Source of the DNA: Nectonema munidae
Taxonomy: Eukaryota > Nematomorpha > Nectonematoida > Nectonematidae
Assembly: GCA_030549495.1 (NCBI GenBank)
Contig: JAUIRK010000883.1
Span: 271,501 to 335,500 of the forward strand
Length of the DNA stretch: 64,000 bases
Direction: 5' to 3'
This document shows, piece after piece, positions 10,236 through 22,600 of the stretch. A program made the position numbers and the translations under genes. Within the stretch, counting starts at the first letter, position 1. The number at the start of each line of letters is the position of its first letter. A model generated the notes under the pieces. The model was not told the DNA's origin. It saw only the letters and a program-made list of their open reading frames with translations, and made no database searches.

Positions 10236-12031
10236 ACCTGTACGGTTGAACGCGGGTAGACAACTTGCGTGTTATCTCCAACCCGTATATTACGATGATT
10301 CTTCTCCAACCTGTATTCTACGATGATTCATCTCCAAACTATATACTACAATGATTCATCTCCAACCTGTATACTACGATGATTCATCTCCAAACTATAT
10401 ACTACAATGATTCATCTCCAACCTGTATACTACGATGATTCATCTCCAACCTGTATACTACAATGATTCATCTTCAACCTGTATACTACGATGGTTTCTA
10501 TTCCATGTACAAATAACTAGGGAGACAATGTTCAATTTTATGTTCACATTCTGCTAGATGTAAGATTTGATATACCTCATTCGGGGAGACGATGCTACAT
10601 AAGTTATTACCTATATACATTATACCTGTATACTACGTTGGTTCATCTCCAACCTGTATACCGCGATAATTCATCTCCAACCTATATAATATATTTTATC
10701 AAATAATCAAAATAAAATTCTGTAATCAAAGAATCGAAAAATATTCTTTAAAAAATCAAAAAATATTAAACTTTCTGTTCATATTTTGATACCTCATACG
10801 ATGTTACAAAAGTTATTACCTATACTTTACAATTTACATAATTTTAAATATTATATTTGTCAAATAATCAAAATAAAATTATGTAATCAAAGAATCGAAA
10901 AATATTCTTTAAAAAATCAAAAAATATCAAACTTTCTGTTCATATTTTGCTACCTCATACGATGTTACAAAAGTTATTACCTATACTTTGCAATTTGCAC
11001 GATTTTAAATATTATATTTGTCGAATAATCAAAGAATCGAAAAATGTTCAAATCAAAAAATATTTATTCTTTTTAAATATATCGTTGGCTCCCTTTACTT
11101 TTAGTTTCGTATGTGCATAATTTGATAAAAATTAATTATTAAAGACTAGGTTTATCTTTCAATTTTAAAAGTAAGGGGAGCCAACGATATATTTAAAAAG
11201 AATAAATATTTTTTGATTTGAACATTTTTCGATTCTTTGATTATTCGACAAATATATTTAAAATCGTGCAAATTGCAAAGTATAGGTAATAACTTTTGTA
11301 ACATCGTATGAGGTATCAAAATATGAACAGAAAGTTTGATATTTATTGATTTTTTAAAGAATATTTTTCGATTCTTTGATTACATAATTTTATTTTGATT
11401 ATTTGACAAATATAATATTTAAAATTGTGTAAATTGTAAAGTATAGGTAATAACTTTTGTAACATCGTATGAGGTATCAAAATATGAACAGAAAGTTTGA
11501 TATTTTTTGATTTTTTAAAGAATATTTTTCGATTCTTTGATTACAGAATTTTATTTTGATTATTTGATAAAATATATTATATAGGTTGGAGATGAATTAT
11601 CGCGGTATACAGGTTGGAGATGAACCAACGTAGTATACAGGTATAATGTATATAGGTAATAACTTATGTAGCATCGTCTCCCCGAATGAGGTATATCAAA
11701 TCTTACATCTAGCAGAATGTGAACATAAAATTGAACATTGTCTCCCTAGTTATTTGTACATGGAATAGAAACCATCGTAGTATACAGGTTGAAGATGAAT
11801 CATTGTAGTATACAGGTTGGAGATGAATCATCGTAGTATACAGGTTGGAGATGAATCATTGTAGTATATAGTTTGGAGATGAATCATCGTAGTATACAGG
11901 TTGGAGATGAATCATTGTAGTATATAGTTTGGAGATGAATCATCGTAGAATACAGGTTGGAGAAGAACATCGTAATATACGGGTTGGAGAGTAACACGAA
12001 AAAGTTGTTTACCGGTTCAACGGTAACAGGT
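10236..12031. mobile_element. Foldback element with about 867-bp inverted arms
   Basis: The left arm (10236-11103) and right arm (11166-12031) are almost exact reverse complements around a 62-bp spacer. The ends read acctgtacggttgaac on the left and acctgttaccgttgaac on the reversed right. Each arm carries an outer block of 28-bp tandem repeats and an inner AT-rich block that is itself partly duplicated. Long inverted arms built of tandem repeats with almost no middle are the architecture of Foldback-type elements. No transposase is encoded. A shorter relative lies at 52640-53000. Confidence 0.88.
10275..10498. repeat. 28-bp tandem repeat in foldback left arm (about 8 units)
   Basis: The unit is tctccaacctgtatactacg followed by atgattca. 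It alternates with a variant carrying ccaaactatatactacaatg. The mirror array is in the right arm at about 11770-11990. Confidence 0.9.
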
Positions 12032-12229
12032 ACTATGATGAACTATATATATATATATATGCTAAACAGTCAGCGATACTCAAGGATAATTGTAACTTGT
12101 GAAAACACTTATTACAGGCACTTATTGGTTATCCCTCTCCCTACTTATTGGTTTTCCCACTCCTTTATTAGTTCTTCAGCTACCTTTTGAATGTAATTTT
12201 TCTTCAAATTTTTTCGCGACTATTTTCAT
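12032..12229. other. Short AT-rich gap
   Basis: A (TA)n run lies at about 12043-12060. Nothing else was recognised. Confidence 0.4.
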
Positions 12230-13080
12230 CCATGAATTGAAAGCCGCTAAATCAAGATTGTTTCTTGTTTCTGCTTGAAGAATCGTTATCATCTGACAAA
12301 AACATCCACACCAAATTTGGTTGAATTATGAAAATAAATCTTTTCACGAAATAGAAATTTGCTTGAACTAGGTTTTATGAATTCATGCTGGCATACGTAT
12401 GCTTCCTTGTTTGATAAAGTGTCGAAGCAATTGAATTACTTTGCAAGTTGATTGAGTTGTTCTGTTTCAATTCTTTTGAAATTTCTTTTCGCTGTTCCAA
12501 CTAAAGTTTATTTACTTTTTTCAAAAAATATTTTGTCAGCTAAAGTGATGTGAAAAAACTATCACATGTAACGTTTCCTCCGGCTTTCAAATTCCCTTCT
12601 ACAAGCTTCAAAACAACGTGGTCAGATAATATTTCATCACATGTCATAAATTTATATTTCTCAAATAAGGAAATCATTCTAAAAGTATTTTTCGATGTCT
12701 ACAGCCAACCAGAATTTTTGTCCATATTTATTTGTCGTCTTTTCGGAAAATTGAGTGAAAAAACAGGGAATTTTGATTGGAAATAACTCTTCATCAATTG
12801 TGATATCAATCCAGGATTATAAAAAAGTTGACAGTTTGACATGAATCTTTCCCATATATCTGAAATAGCGGCAAATTTGTTCTTCCGCATTTTTTCAAAT
12901 CTTGTACATTTATCACTCAATCTTAAAAATTTCATTATTTCAATGGAAAAAAATTTGAAAATTGTTTTCTTTGCAAAAGGAAGTCCCTATAAAATCGATC
13001 ACATCAAATTTGACTCAAGATTTTTGGACAATGTAATGCACCTTTTAAATTGGTAGAATTGCGATAAACGTATCAGCTTC
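12230..13080 (-). pseudogene. piggyBac transposase relic
   Basis: On the minus strand a frame at 12935-12699 reads MKFLRLSDKCTRFEKMRKNK then FAAISDIWERF and NCQLFYNPG. This matches the region before the first catalytic Asp in piggyBac transposases, where 'dk.tR..r...dKfa.i..iw..f..nc...y.Pg' is typical. A related copy on the plus strand lies at 27370-27620. The frame is broken repeatedly and no terminal repeats were found. Confidence 0.65.
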
Positions 13081-13699
13081 TGTGGAAGCTTGTTAAATTT
13101 TTGGAGGTAAACGAATCCACAAAAAATCTCTATGCTGAAATATGAATCTTATTCTTTACTCTTTTTTTGGACAAATAGGTAGGCCATTTTGAACTAGAAT
13201 GTTTGAGTTTTTTTTATCATTCTCTGCACTTTTTCTCTCCACATCTTTCACACTTTTTATTTTCTTGCGAATTGCATTGTCGACAACGTATTCATTTGTT
13301 TTTTCAACATTAACCTCACTGTGATTTCTGTCATCAAACCTTTTAAGTTTGCATAAGGAGTTTGGGAAACTAGTGATTTACCAGACTCTGGTGGATTATA
13401 ATCTATATTCAATAAATATTGAACTATGAGTCTTCTGAAAGAAAGTTGATCGTATGGAAGTGACGTTTGAGATTTATGTAGAGCTCAGCGATTTATGATT
13501 GATATATCGATGAATAATTTGAGTCATTATTGGCTAAAAGCACCATTTCCTCTTATTGAAATTTTATATTGATCTGGCTGGCAATCATTGTGACTAATAT
13601 CAAACTGACAGCAATAACCATAGTGAACACAAGTATATCACTGCTAATATCTGTTGAGGAATACTGGATTACCTTTCAAGGATGATTACCAAAGTAAGG
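13081..13699. other. AT-rich, probably more relic sequence
   Basis: No sustained frame or terminal repeat was recognised. It may belong to the flanking transposase relics. Confidence 0.3.
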
Positions 13700-15400
13700 G
13701 TAACATCATTTCATCAATAGAATGCAATTGACTAATGAGAGTACGACTTCTAAAAACGTCATTTGCTTGACCTTACTTGAGGAACTTGGTCATTCAAATC
13801 AAAGTTCATTGTGGCAAACAATACTCTGTTTCCAGTATAATCTAAACCTCGGTAAAACTTCATATCCTGACTTTATGAGTATACCTACAAACTTACAAAT
13901 GTCTCCTTTTGAAATGTTCAATAGTTTCTTTTCAAAAGCGTAATGGTTGAAAATTTGCAAATATCTTCAACTGTATCATCAAAAACAATTCAATCCGCCT
14001 TTGTAAGTTTTTTGCTTCTTCAAGCGTCAAAAATGTATCAGAAACCTTTGCATTAGAACCAGAGTTCTTAATTTCGTTTGATCATGTCACGGCTCTCCAT
14101 TTTGGAATTTTTGGTTGGAAAACCGTACTTCTTGCCAACCATAAGCTATAAAGTTCATAGCACTTTCTAGTTTTTCCCTGTAATCAGGTAAAAGGAAATA
14201 TGCAATAAGAGCTTAAATGGCTCTGGAGTTCCATCGAGCATTATGCAGTACAGGTAATGATTTCCAACTTATTGCAGGTAATTTATCTTTTTCTTTCGGT
14301 GAACAAAAACTTGAAATCATCTCTCCAGCCAAGGATTTAATTTTTTCAAATCATCAGTTTTTTCAACTATCATATGTATAAACTTTTTTTCACACAAGCA
14401 TCAATTGAGCTTACTGGAAAATAAAAATGAAGGACATGTCTCAAAATCTTGTCCATAATATGATGTTGGCAATCAACTAATTGAGGTGTAGTCAAACCTA
14501 AATTGAACATTTTCTGCTGGAGTCTCACTACAATTCCTGAAGAACAACCAGTATTTATAGGTGACGTGTCACAAATAATCATTGTTACCGCAAACCATGC
14601 ATCATATTCATCAAGAACTTTTATTATACCTTTGTAAATGCTTTTAGCTGAACCGTTTTGGAGTGATTACTACTTCATATTCTTCAAGCTTTTTATCGTT
14701 TTTTTAACTGGTAATCTCTTACCGTCGAAATGTATAGCAAACATTTTTTTGCTTCTCCTATCAATCATACCTATCAATATTCCAGATTGTGGAGATAGGC
14801 TTGTCGCTAAGTTAACAGATTGGAATGTAGAGCTTGTTAGAGATTGGAATTTCTAAATTGCATTCTTCTTCACAGGTGTCAGAGCTGAATGATGATCTAC
14901 TAGAATTTTAGTGATTTTCAGAATCCATAAAAATTTTCTAATTTGATGAATGAATGGAAGAATTGGAGGGTGTTTACTTGTCACATAACCAATCTTTCCA
15001 TTTGATTCAATCTGCTTTGTATAAAATTCTTTATCTTCTCTACACAACCAATTTCCATCTACGTTTGTAATATCAGACAAAGTAGATAATTTTTCATTAA
15101 ACTTACTTTTAGGATACTTTTGATTTTCTACATATTCTAAAATTAATTTTTTAATTTTAGCAACGATTGCTTGCTCACTAAGTTGAGGAAAACTAATTTT
15201 TTCCCATAAACTTGATAATTCTTGAAAAATCTTTTTTATCCTATCTTGTTTGAGTTTTCCTTTCTCTAATAACGATGTATGGTAACAACCAAGAATATCA
15301 ATCTTTTTAGGTAATCCTTGTGAAATTTTTGAAATCTTCAATCCTAGGTAAGGCGTGCTTCTTGCATGCTTCGTTTTAGATGATAGATTTTTCTCCAAGT
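13700..15400 (-). pseudogene. Broken multi-copy transposon-like gene (DTxxxNTG / CxHHxxD family)
   Basis: Minus-strand frames at 15398-14853 (181 codons) and 14582-14370 (70 codons) are pieces of one gene. The second reads CDTSPINTGCSSG, then VVRLQQK, then DCQHHIMDKILRHV. Between them lies a broken piece reading IHFDGKRLP. The order FDGK.LP, DT...NTG, C.HHI.D is, from memory, that of a protein family found in many copies in arthropod and cnidarian genomes, taken to be transposon-derived. Its catalytic chemistry is not known to me. Stops and shifts separate the pieces, so this copy is dead. Confidence 0.55.
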
Positions 15401-16371
15401 TTCAGAATTTTTACCTATAACAAAACTAGACTTGAATTCAGCCATTTTTTAGTTGGAAAAAAGAATTAAAAAACAAAATTGTATATTGTTATTATTTGTT
15501 TCATAATAGTATTTTATGATTTATATCCTGGGTAAAGTTTTTTTGTTAAAACTTAAAATTTCTTATATTTTCTTGTTTCTTATGAAATTGTTCATTTAAA
15601 AAACACCAGGGTAGTTAAATAAATAAAAAAGTTTTGTAATAACCATAGTTATATATTGTGTTATGTCTTGCGCTGACATATAATTGAAGATTAGCCGCGC
15701 TTTTAAGTCACGTTTATTTCATATACACGTAACCTTGAATGATGTGTAAATGTATGTGATCATTGATGTACAATTACTTTGGTAAACATATGTGTAAATC
15801 GTGTGATTGAGACATTGGATTTGAATTTCTTGGTGTGCGTAATTTAAAAAGTGTGAAAATGTTGGGTGATTACTTTACATGTACCTTTAACAATTTAATG
15901 TTACAATAATTGATTTGACGATAAATGTATATATCACTTTTCATCGCCAGACTGAACTCTTCATCAGGCAATTCAGGATTGATTGGAGGATTAATATAAC
16001 TTTCTATGACACACTAAAGAATCTTCTTCCAAAACTGCAATCATTTCAGCCAAAGATTTCTGTAGTTTTCAAAGTTACAAGTTGACAGAAAAAAGTATCA
16101 AATGAGTTTTCAATTTTTGATAGGATGTAAATTATTATTGAACTCATGTAAAATATTGACTTCTTCCATTCATTTTTCACATCCACAAATATACATACAA
16201 CATAAACACAAGCAAAAGACACACACACATCAAGAGGTCAATAGTATTTGGAGCCCGGTCAAGAATAATAATCTGCATGGCGAAATGGCCCAGTTTAGCG
16301 CAGACCCTTTTTGAAGTAGTACTAGTTGGTAGGTTAGTAAAAAATCAGAGAAACTGAAAAGTTTTGTTTTT
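15401..16371. other. AT-rich sequence downstream of HIBCH
   Basis: Nothing coding was recognised. This is the 3' flank of HIBCH, which is on the minus strand. Confidence 0.4.
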
Positions 16372-16377
16372 TTTATT
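16372..16377 (-). promoter_or_regulatory. Poly(A) signal AATAAA for HIBCH
   Basis: AATAAA on the minus strand lies 35 nt past the HIBCH stop codon, at the usual distance for a short 3' UTR. Confidence 0.6.
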
Positions 16378-16412
16378 AATAACAGTTAATATTTTGTGCT
16401 TTGTTAACAAGT

Positions 16413-16630
16413 TCACTTGAGCGGAGAAAATTTCTTCTCATTCTCCAGGACTAAACTCTCTCTCTCGGTGTTGATCGTGCTTTCGTGAATGGCGGAGAGG
16501 GCATCTGGAAACGGTTCAAATTCATCTAGTGGGTTATCCAGGGGCGAGAAGTAACGTTCCACTTCCACCTGAGAAATATCTTCGAACCGAGAGGGACTCC
16601 ACTTCGGATTTCGATCTTTATTGATCAGCA
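16413..16630 (-). CDS. HIBCH: HIBCH exon 7 (residues 361-431, stop)
   Basis: It encodes [19 protein letters not shown], matching the family's LIDKDQSPKWKP, then an acidic tail without an obvious counterpart in the human enzyme. The acceptor is tctcttttgatttag. Confidence 0.92.
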
Positions 16631-19600
16631 CTAAATCAAAAGAGATACCATGATTAGATTTTTAATTGTAAAAAAATTGTAACACAAAAGGCCGTTTTCA
16701 CTTCATTCTCGAATTTTTGCAGTGAGTGATACAGAGGGGTAATTTTTGATCAATATCATGTAATATCTTCCACTTAAGAAGACTTTCAATTAATACAAAG
16801 CACATTGTCAATCTGTTTGCTATGAAAAACACTAAAAAAGAATTCTTCATGAATAAATAGTCTTACTGTTTTATATTAATAAATACATTTTATGTAACGG
16901 TGGCAAAATTGGTAGAGTATACAACGTATAACTATTTCACTGTTCCAGTGAAGTAAGGGGTCGTTCGCAAGTGACGTCGACCAAAAGTGGGAGAGCAAAA
17001 AGTTGATATCAGGTAGGCCGAAGGCGTCAAAGATAACTTTGATTAAATTGAATGTTAACACTAGAGCAGCCAAATGGGTCAATAGACGCATTCCAGACCT
17101 ACATAAAAAGCATCAATTGAAAGCCTTAATTTAAAAAGTATAAATCAAAAGTTTATAAGTTCTAATATTTTGATGCATCGCTTTCTTATTAAATGATAGT
17201 GTGTGCTTGTCATGAAGCATTGATTATTATGCTAGAAGGACCATATGCGTCAATTGACGCAATTACTGTTTCTCTTCCTTTTCTATTAACATTATTATTA
17301 ATATTTAACCGTGAAGATGAGTATGGGAATGTGGTCTGACGATAGTGCGTTTTGAGTTTCCCAAGTAGATGTGTTGGGATAGAAGTGATGTCGGATTTTT
17401 TGATAAGTTTTCACACTGATCTGAGCCAACAAATATCAAGTAGCAAAATATTTATCATTTTTGTTTAACTGATTGTTTTAAATATTAATTAATTATCATT
17501 TAATTTTTGAATTTTGGTATTACGATATCAAAAATCGATATAGTTTTAGTAAAATAGTATGGCTGATTTTAAGATTTCAAGACTTGGTCTTAGTTAAAAT
17601 TTTAAAACAGTTTTTACAACTTTTTCTAGTTATATTTGGCCGGTTATCAACCACAGTCGACATATGTCGACTTTACAAAAACGTGAATCGTCTGCGTTTA
17701 TTAATGCTTAATACAAATCTTCTGCTTTATACTAGATATCGTCTGATTATTATGGTCGATAACGGGTTAATTATGTTATAGTTTCATATTTCATAGATAT
17801 GTTTTATGTTTGTTTCGGACTATTATCAGTACTCGTCATTTCTCACAAAGCTCATGCAAAAGCGTATTAAAATATGGCAAGCACAAGCAGTGATCCAGAC
17901 AAAGGATGTAAATATTTAAGTGGGAGCCAGAAACGAGCCAGAAGCTTCGCCAAGGCTGAAGATTCAGAAAATGTCATCAAACAATTCCTTGTCACTGATT
18001 CTTGGAAGCGCCAATGTGACAATATTTGAAAGAAAATAAAACCTAATCAGATACCAATGATATAGAGACTTGAGTTCAATTACTATTGACAAATACAATG
18101 AGGATAACACAGGTAAACAATGTGAATCAAACTGAAGACAATTTCAATGCACCTGCTGGTAGAGCATCGATAACTTCTATTGTAACCAAGATAAATGATG
18201 ACCCAACCAGTTGGCCAGCAGATATGAACAAAAATGTAAGAGAATATCTAACAATGAAAGGTCCTCCTAATGTTTTATTGAATTGCTTTCCAAACAAAAA
18301 AAGGTATGCGTTTTTCAAGGTTTCATTGCAAGAGAAAACTTACAAACGGAAAGAGTATTGAGAGAGACCATGGATTATATATACGCTCAGCCTAGTGATA
18401 GAATATTTTGCTTTTATTGCAAACTTTTTAGTAAAAACATAACTGCTGCATTATCTTCAAGTAAATTCACCAGTTGGTCTAATCTTCACCCAAGCTTACA
18501 AGAGCACGAGGTATCAAAGAACCATTTGAAAGGCACATGGAGTTTCTGCGAGTTACATCAAAGACTTTGTAGTGGACAAACAATTGACAGAGAGCATGAA
18601 AGAATTGTCAGTGAAAATGCAAAGCACAGGCAACAGTTTTCAAAAGGTTAGTAGCGATAATACAGTTTCTTGCTGAAAGAAAGTTAACATTTAGATTTAG
18701 AGGAATATAAGAAAATGTTGACAAAGAGAGTCTGCACAATTTAAGCTTTTAGGTCTCGTGGAACTGATTGGAAATTTTGATCCTGTTCTTGATACGCATA
18801 TACGAAAAAATAAAAGACAGGAAACTCATCATCTCTATTTACGTAAAGATATTCAGAATGAACTGATAAACATTATTGCTACCGCTGTTTTGAATGAAAT
18901 ACTAAAACGTGTAAGAGAAGCTAAGTACTACGCCCCCATTTTAGACTGCACATCAGAGATTAGTCATCAAGAACAAATGCCTCTACCAATTAGGTATGTG
19001 TCTGATGGTAAAATGGCTTCTTCATGTGTTTATGAACATTCCATAAGGTTGCAATATTTTAAATATACTTTTAAATTAGTTGGATCCATTCAATGCGATG
19101 CAAGGAATCACTTCACTTTGACTGGAATTCCTCCATCATTTTCATTTGAATTTTCTATTAATTGAAAAGATTTATTTTTTATGTCGTTGTTTGATAAAAA
19201 TAAATTCTTCTTCATACAAGTCGAAAGTAACATGGGAGAAGATTTATGTGAAACACTATTAAAGATATTGACGCAATTAAATTTAGAATTTCAAGACATT
19301 CAATGCCAAGGCTATGACAGCGAGGTTGTTAAATGATAATTCAAGAGCATTTTTGTCCAGATGCTATGACATTTTTTGGAATTTTGCAATCAATCGATTT
19401 ATTGTTCTCAGCATCAACTAAAAGATGAACATAATTTAAAAAACACGGAACAATACAAGATGGAAATGCCGGATTGATAGGGTTAATGTTATAGATACCA
19501 TGATAGCCTAATGTGAAGGATAGAAGCTGATCTTTTAGCACGCTAGCTAAAGGACTACACGTTTTTGGTTTCTTTGATATTTTGGCATGAAGTTGTTTCC

Positions 19601-22600
19601 AAAGTAAACTACACGCTGAAATGAAAGACATTGATGAAGGAATGGAGGCATATGAAAAACGATTATTTTCTAGCTAAGAATTTATAGAGAAAAAAGTTTT
19701 AAAGATGTTTAGTATGTTCAAATAAATTGACAGATGCTGTTAAATTACCATTGCAGTTGAGAAACTTTAAAAAACAGATTACGTAAAAGGAAAAAAATGT
19801 ATGATCAAGTTTTAAATGATCCAAGAGACGAATACAGAGTTAAATTGATCAAACTATTCAGTCCAGGTAGTGTAGATTTACACAAAAAGAAAAAAAACAG
19901 TGGACCTTGAAGCAGTGCTAACAGACACTACAATAAAAGACAGCATTGATGGAAAGACAGTTACACAAAAAAAGTAGAGATGTCGATGCCTATATATTGG
20001 ATGAATAAGTTGAAGAAGCTCTCAAAACTTTTCTTTCTCCTACGATAAGCAGAATGTGATTAAGCCTCATGTTTTGCTTGAATGCCTTGTAATAAACAAA
20101 CGCTTCACAGCATTTCCTAATGTTTTCATCGCTTTGGGTGAAAGAAGTTTCTCATAATTAAAGTTATTTAAAACGCACGTGCGGTACGCAATTTCGCAAG
20201 AAAGAGTATAACAATTTGGCAATGATTTCTGTAAGAAAATGAATTTGCAAAAACGATTCATCATAAACTTATTATGAAAGACTTTGCACACTTCCTCATT
20301 CTTTATAGTGTGATAGCATTTTTGAAAACTGTAATTGTTTGTTGAGGCAGAAAAGTCTTTTTCCAAAAATGTGTGTATAATATAAACGCGTAATTGCCGT
20401 TTTATTTGGTATTTAAAAATAAAATTTTATGTTGCTTTCATCAAACTTTTGGTATATCAAAGATTAACTCTTTTTTATTCCTTCATTAAGTACACGCATG
20501 TTTAACAAAAGATGCCATACAAAAGTTTTTACTCTTGAAGAATAAGGGCCCCGCTATTAATTATCTAATTGGGCCACGCAATTTCTAGCACCGGTGTTGG
20601 TTTGAGGTTTTGGATACTTTTGCATCCGTTGTCTGTGTATGGAAAAACCCATTCTGTTGAATGTGCATTGACGTCTCCGGTAAAAGAGGTGGGTGAAAAA
20701 GTTAGTTATGTGGGCATTATCTATTAGACTTCGTATTTTCTTGGAAGCATGTTATTAAGTCCGCCCTGTTGAATTTCTGTTTGGGCCGATTCTGATGTGT
20801 GTGTACTGTGGAATGCGAGGGGCTTTACTGTTTGGGTTGAGTTTGGCTTCTTGGATAGTGATGACGTTTGTGTTAGGTTGCTTGGTGAGAAGTGTTAGCT
20901 CGGTGATTTTGTTTGAGATGCCGTTGATGCTAATTTGCAATATTTTAAATGTACGTGAGTGCCTTGTTTGCGTGTGGTGAGTAATAGGATGAGATTGCGT
21001 GGTGATTGAAGTGTGGTGGGGTTTTGTGGTGGTGAGAAGGTTTGTTGATTTTTCGATGAGGGGTTTGGAGTGGTAGGCTATTCAAAAAATAGTTCTAAGA
21101 AGGTGAGGATGTGTGGGAGTGATTTGCGCAAGACCAATTAGTGTTGTAAGATGATTTGAGGAGTATGCTTGAGCATATAAGATGAATCCAGTGTGTGACT
21201 GTATGCTTACATTTAATGCAAATTAAGCCGATAAATTTTTGTAGCCAGGTCCTACTCAGGTCAAACGAAAAAACGAATGTGATCGCCGAACTTGCGAACG
21301 GAGGAATTGTCGTCGAGATGTGAAAATCATACGAGTGTGGATGTCGTTTCAATCACATGAACGCCACCACTTTTAGAGCAGTGTCTTATCTATCTTTAAT
21401 GATGCCCGGGCGAATTTTTGCAAAGAAGTTAATTTAGTGGCGTAGCTATCTTTAATGCATAACGAGCTGATGCTAATTTTGTTGCGCTCAAAATCTCAAA
21501 TAACGAATGAAAACGGCCAAAACTTAATAATACAGGTGTATAGAGATGGAAAATTTGAATAAAGAGAATAGCAAAGCATGATTGCATAACTATTTAAGTT
21601 TAAAATATCTCGATTACTTTTTTATGATTTTATCTACGCCGGTAAAAATGAGAATGGGGTGTAATGGTTCAAGGGCAAACATGAGCTCTCAGTTCAAGGT
21701 CCCTCATGCGAGCATACTTGATTCAACGCCAGCTGTGAAATCACCGGACGCCAAGAATCTGGTGGCCAAGCGAAAGTCGTGCAGCAGACACAGGCCCAAG
21801 CTGGAAAAGGTTTTGTAGAGACGGAGTTGGTGGTGTGTCACGCAGAGCGAGGTGGGGGAGGCGGACCTCATTGCGGCGAGAGTGCTGCGTGCCCAGGATC
21901 CCTGGATTCCTTGCTCGGATGAGCGCGTCTTTAAATGATCCATTATTTCAGCCACACTCCCAAACTTGAAGGCTTCTTCGATGAAGGGCAGGAGAGGAAG
22001 AAGGCTGTACTGGCTTTTCAAGAGGTCCTCCTTAAATAAACGCATCTTACAAATGAATCGAGAGTATTTGAGAGAGATAAAAACTCGTTTGTGGTACGAA
22101 TTCAGAATGTCATCGACTTTGCCTTTGTCTGCGGAAGTCAAGTCTTGGAGTAGATTGGGAAACTAATTGAAAAGAAAGAGATTCATGAGTGAGGATGGCG
22201 ATCTTTTCAATGAATAAATTAGATAGGTCCTGCAAAACTTGGAGATTTGATTCGAATCTAATCACTAGAGGTAGGACCTTTAAGCAAAATAACACTAATT
22301 TTTACAAAAAATGTTCAAAAATTCAGGTTTAAGAGTTACTTTTCTTTAAACAAAGTAAGTTAATTTTTGAACTATGAATAAATTATTCAATTTCCTTGAT
22401 TATTATCAACTTCATAATTTCAAGACAAGTAACGAAAATGGTGAACTTACGATTTATTGTTTATCTTATATAATTAATATATTATAGATTGCATTACTCG
22501 TTAAAGCAAAACAATACTTGATTGAGTTGGTTATTTTTATTAGTTTTTTAATTATCTAGCATATACAGTATACTCTCGTTTACTGGAAGTTCGATAAGTT

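Noticed and set aside
10275-10498. 28-bp repeats as a CRISPR array
   Set aside because: Units abut directly with no unique spacers, the array is mirrored in an inverted arm, and the DNA is eukaryotic.
12550-13056. Plus-strand frames of 71-78 codons
   Set aside because: Antisense to piggyBac relic sequence read on the minus strand.
16900-17040. ggtcgttcgcaagtgacgtc as a regulatory element
   Set aside because: Similar gtcgtt...acgtc words are common in invertebrate repeats; with a single copy here no role can be supported.
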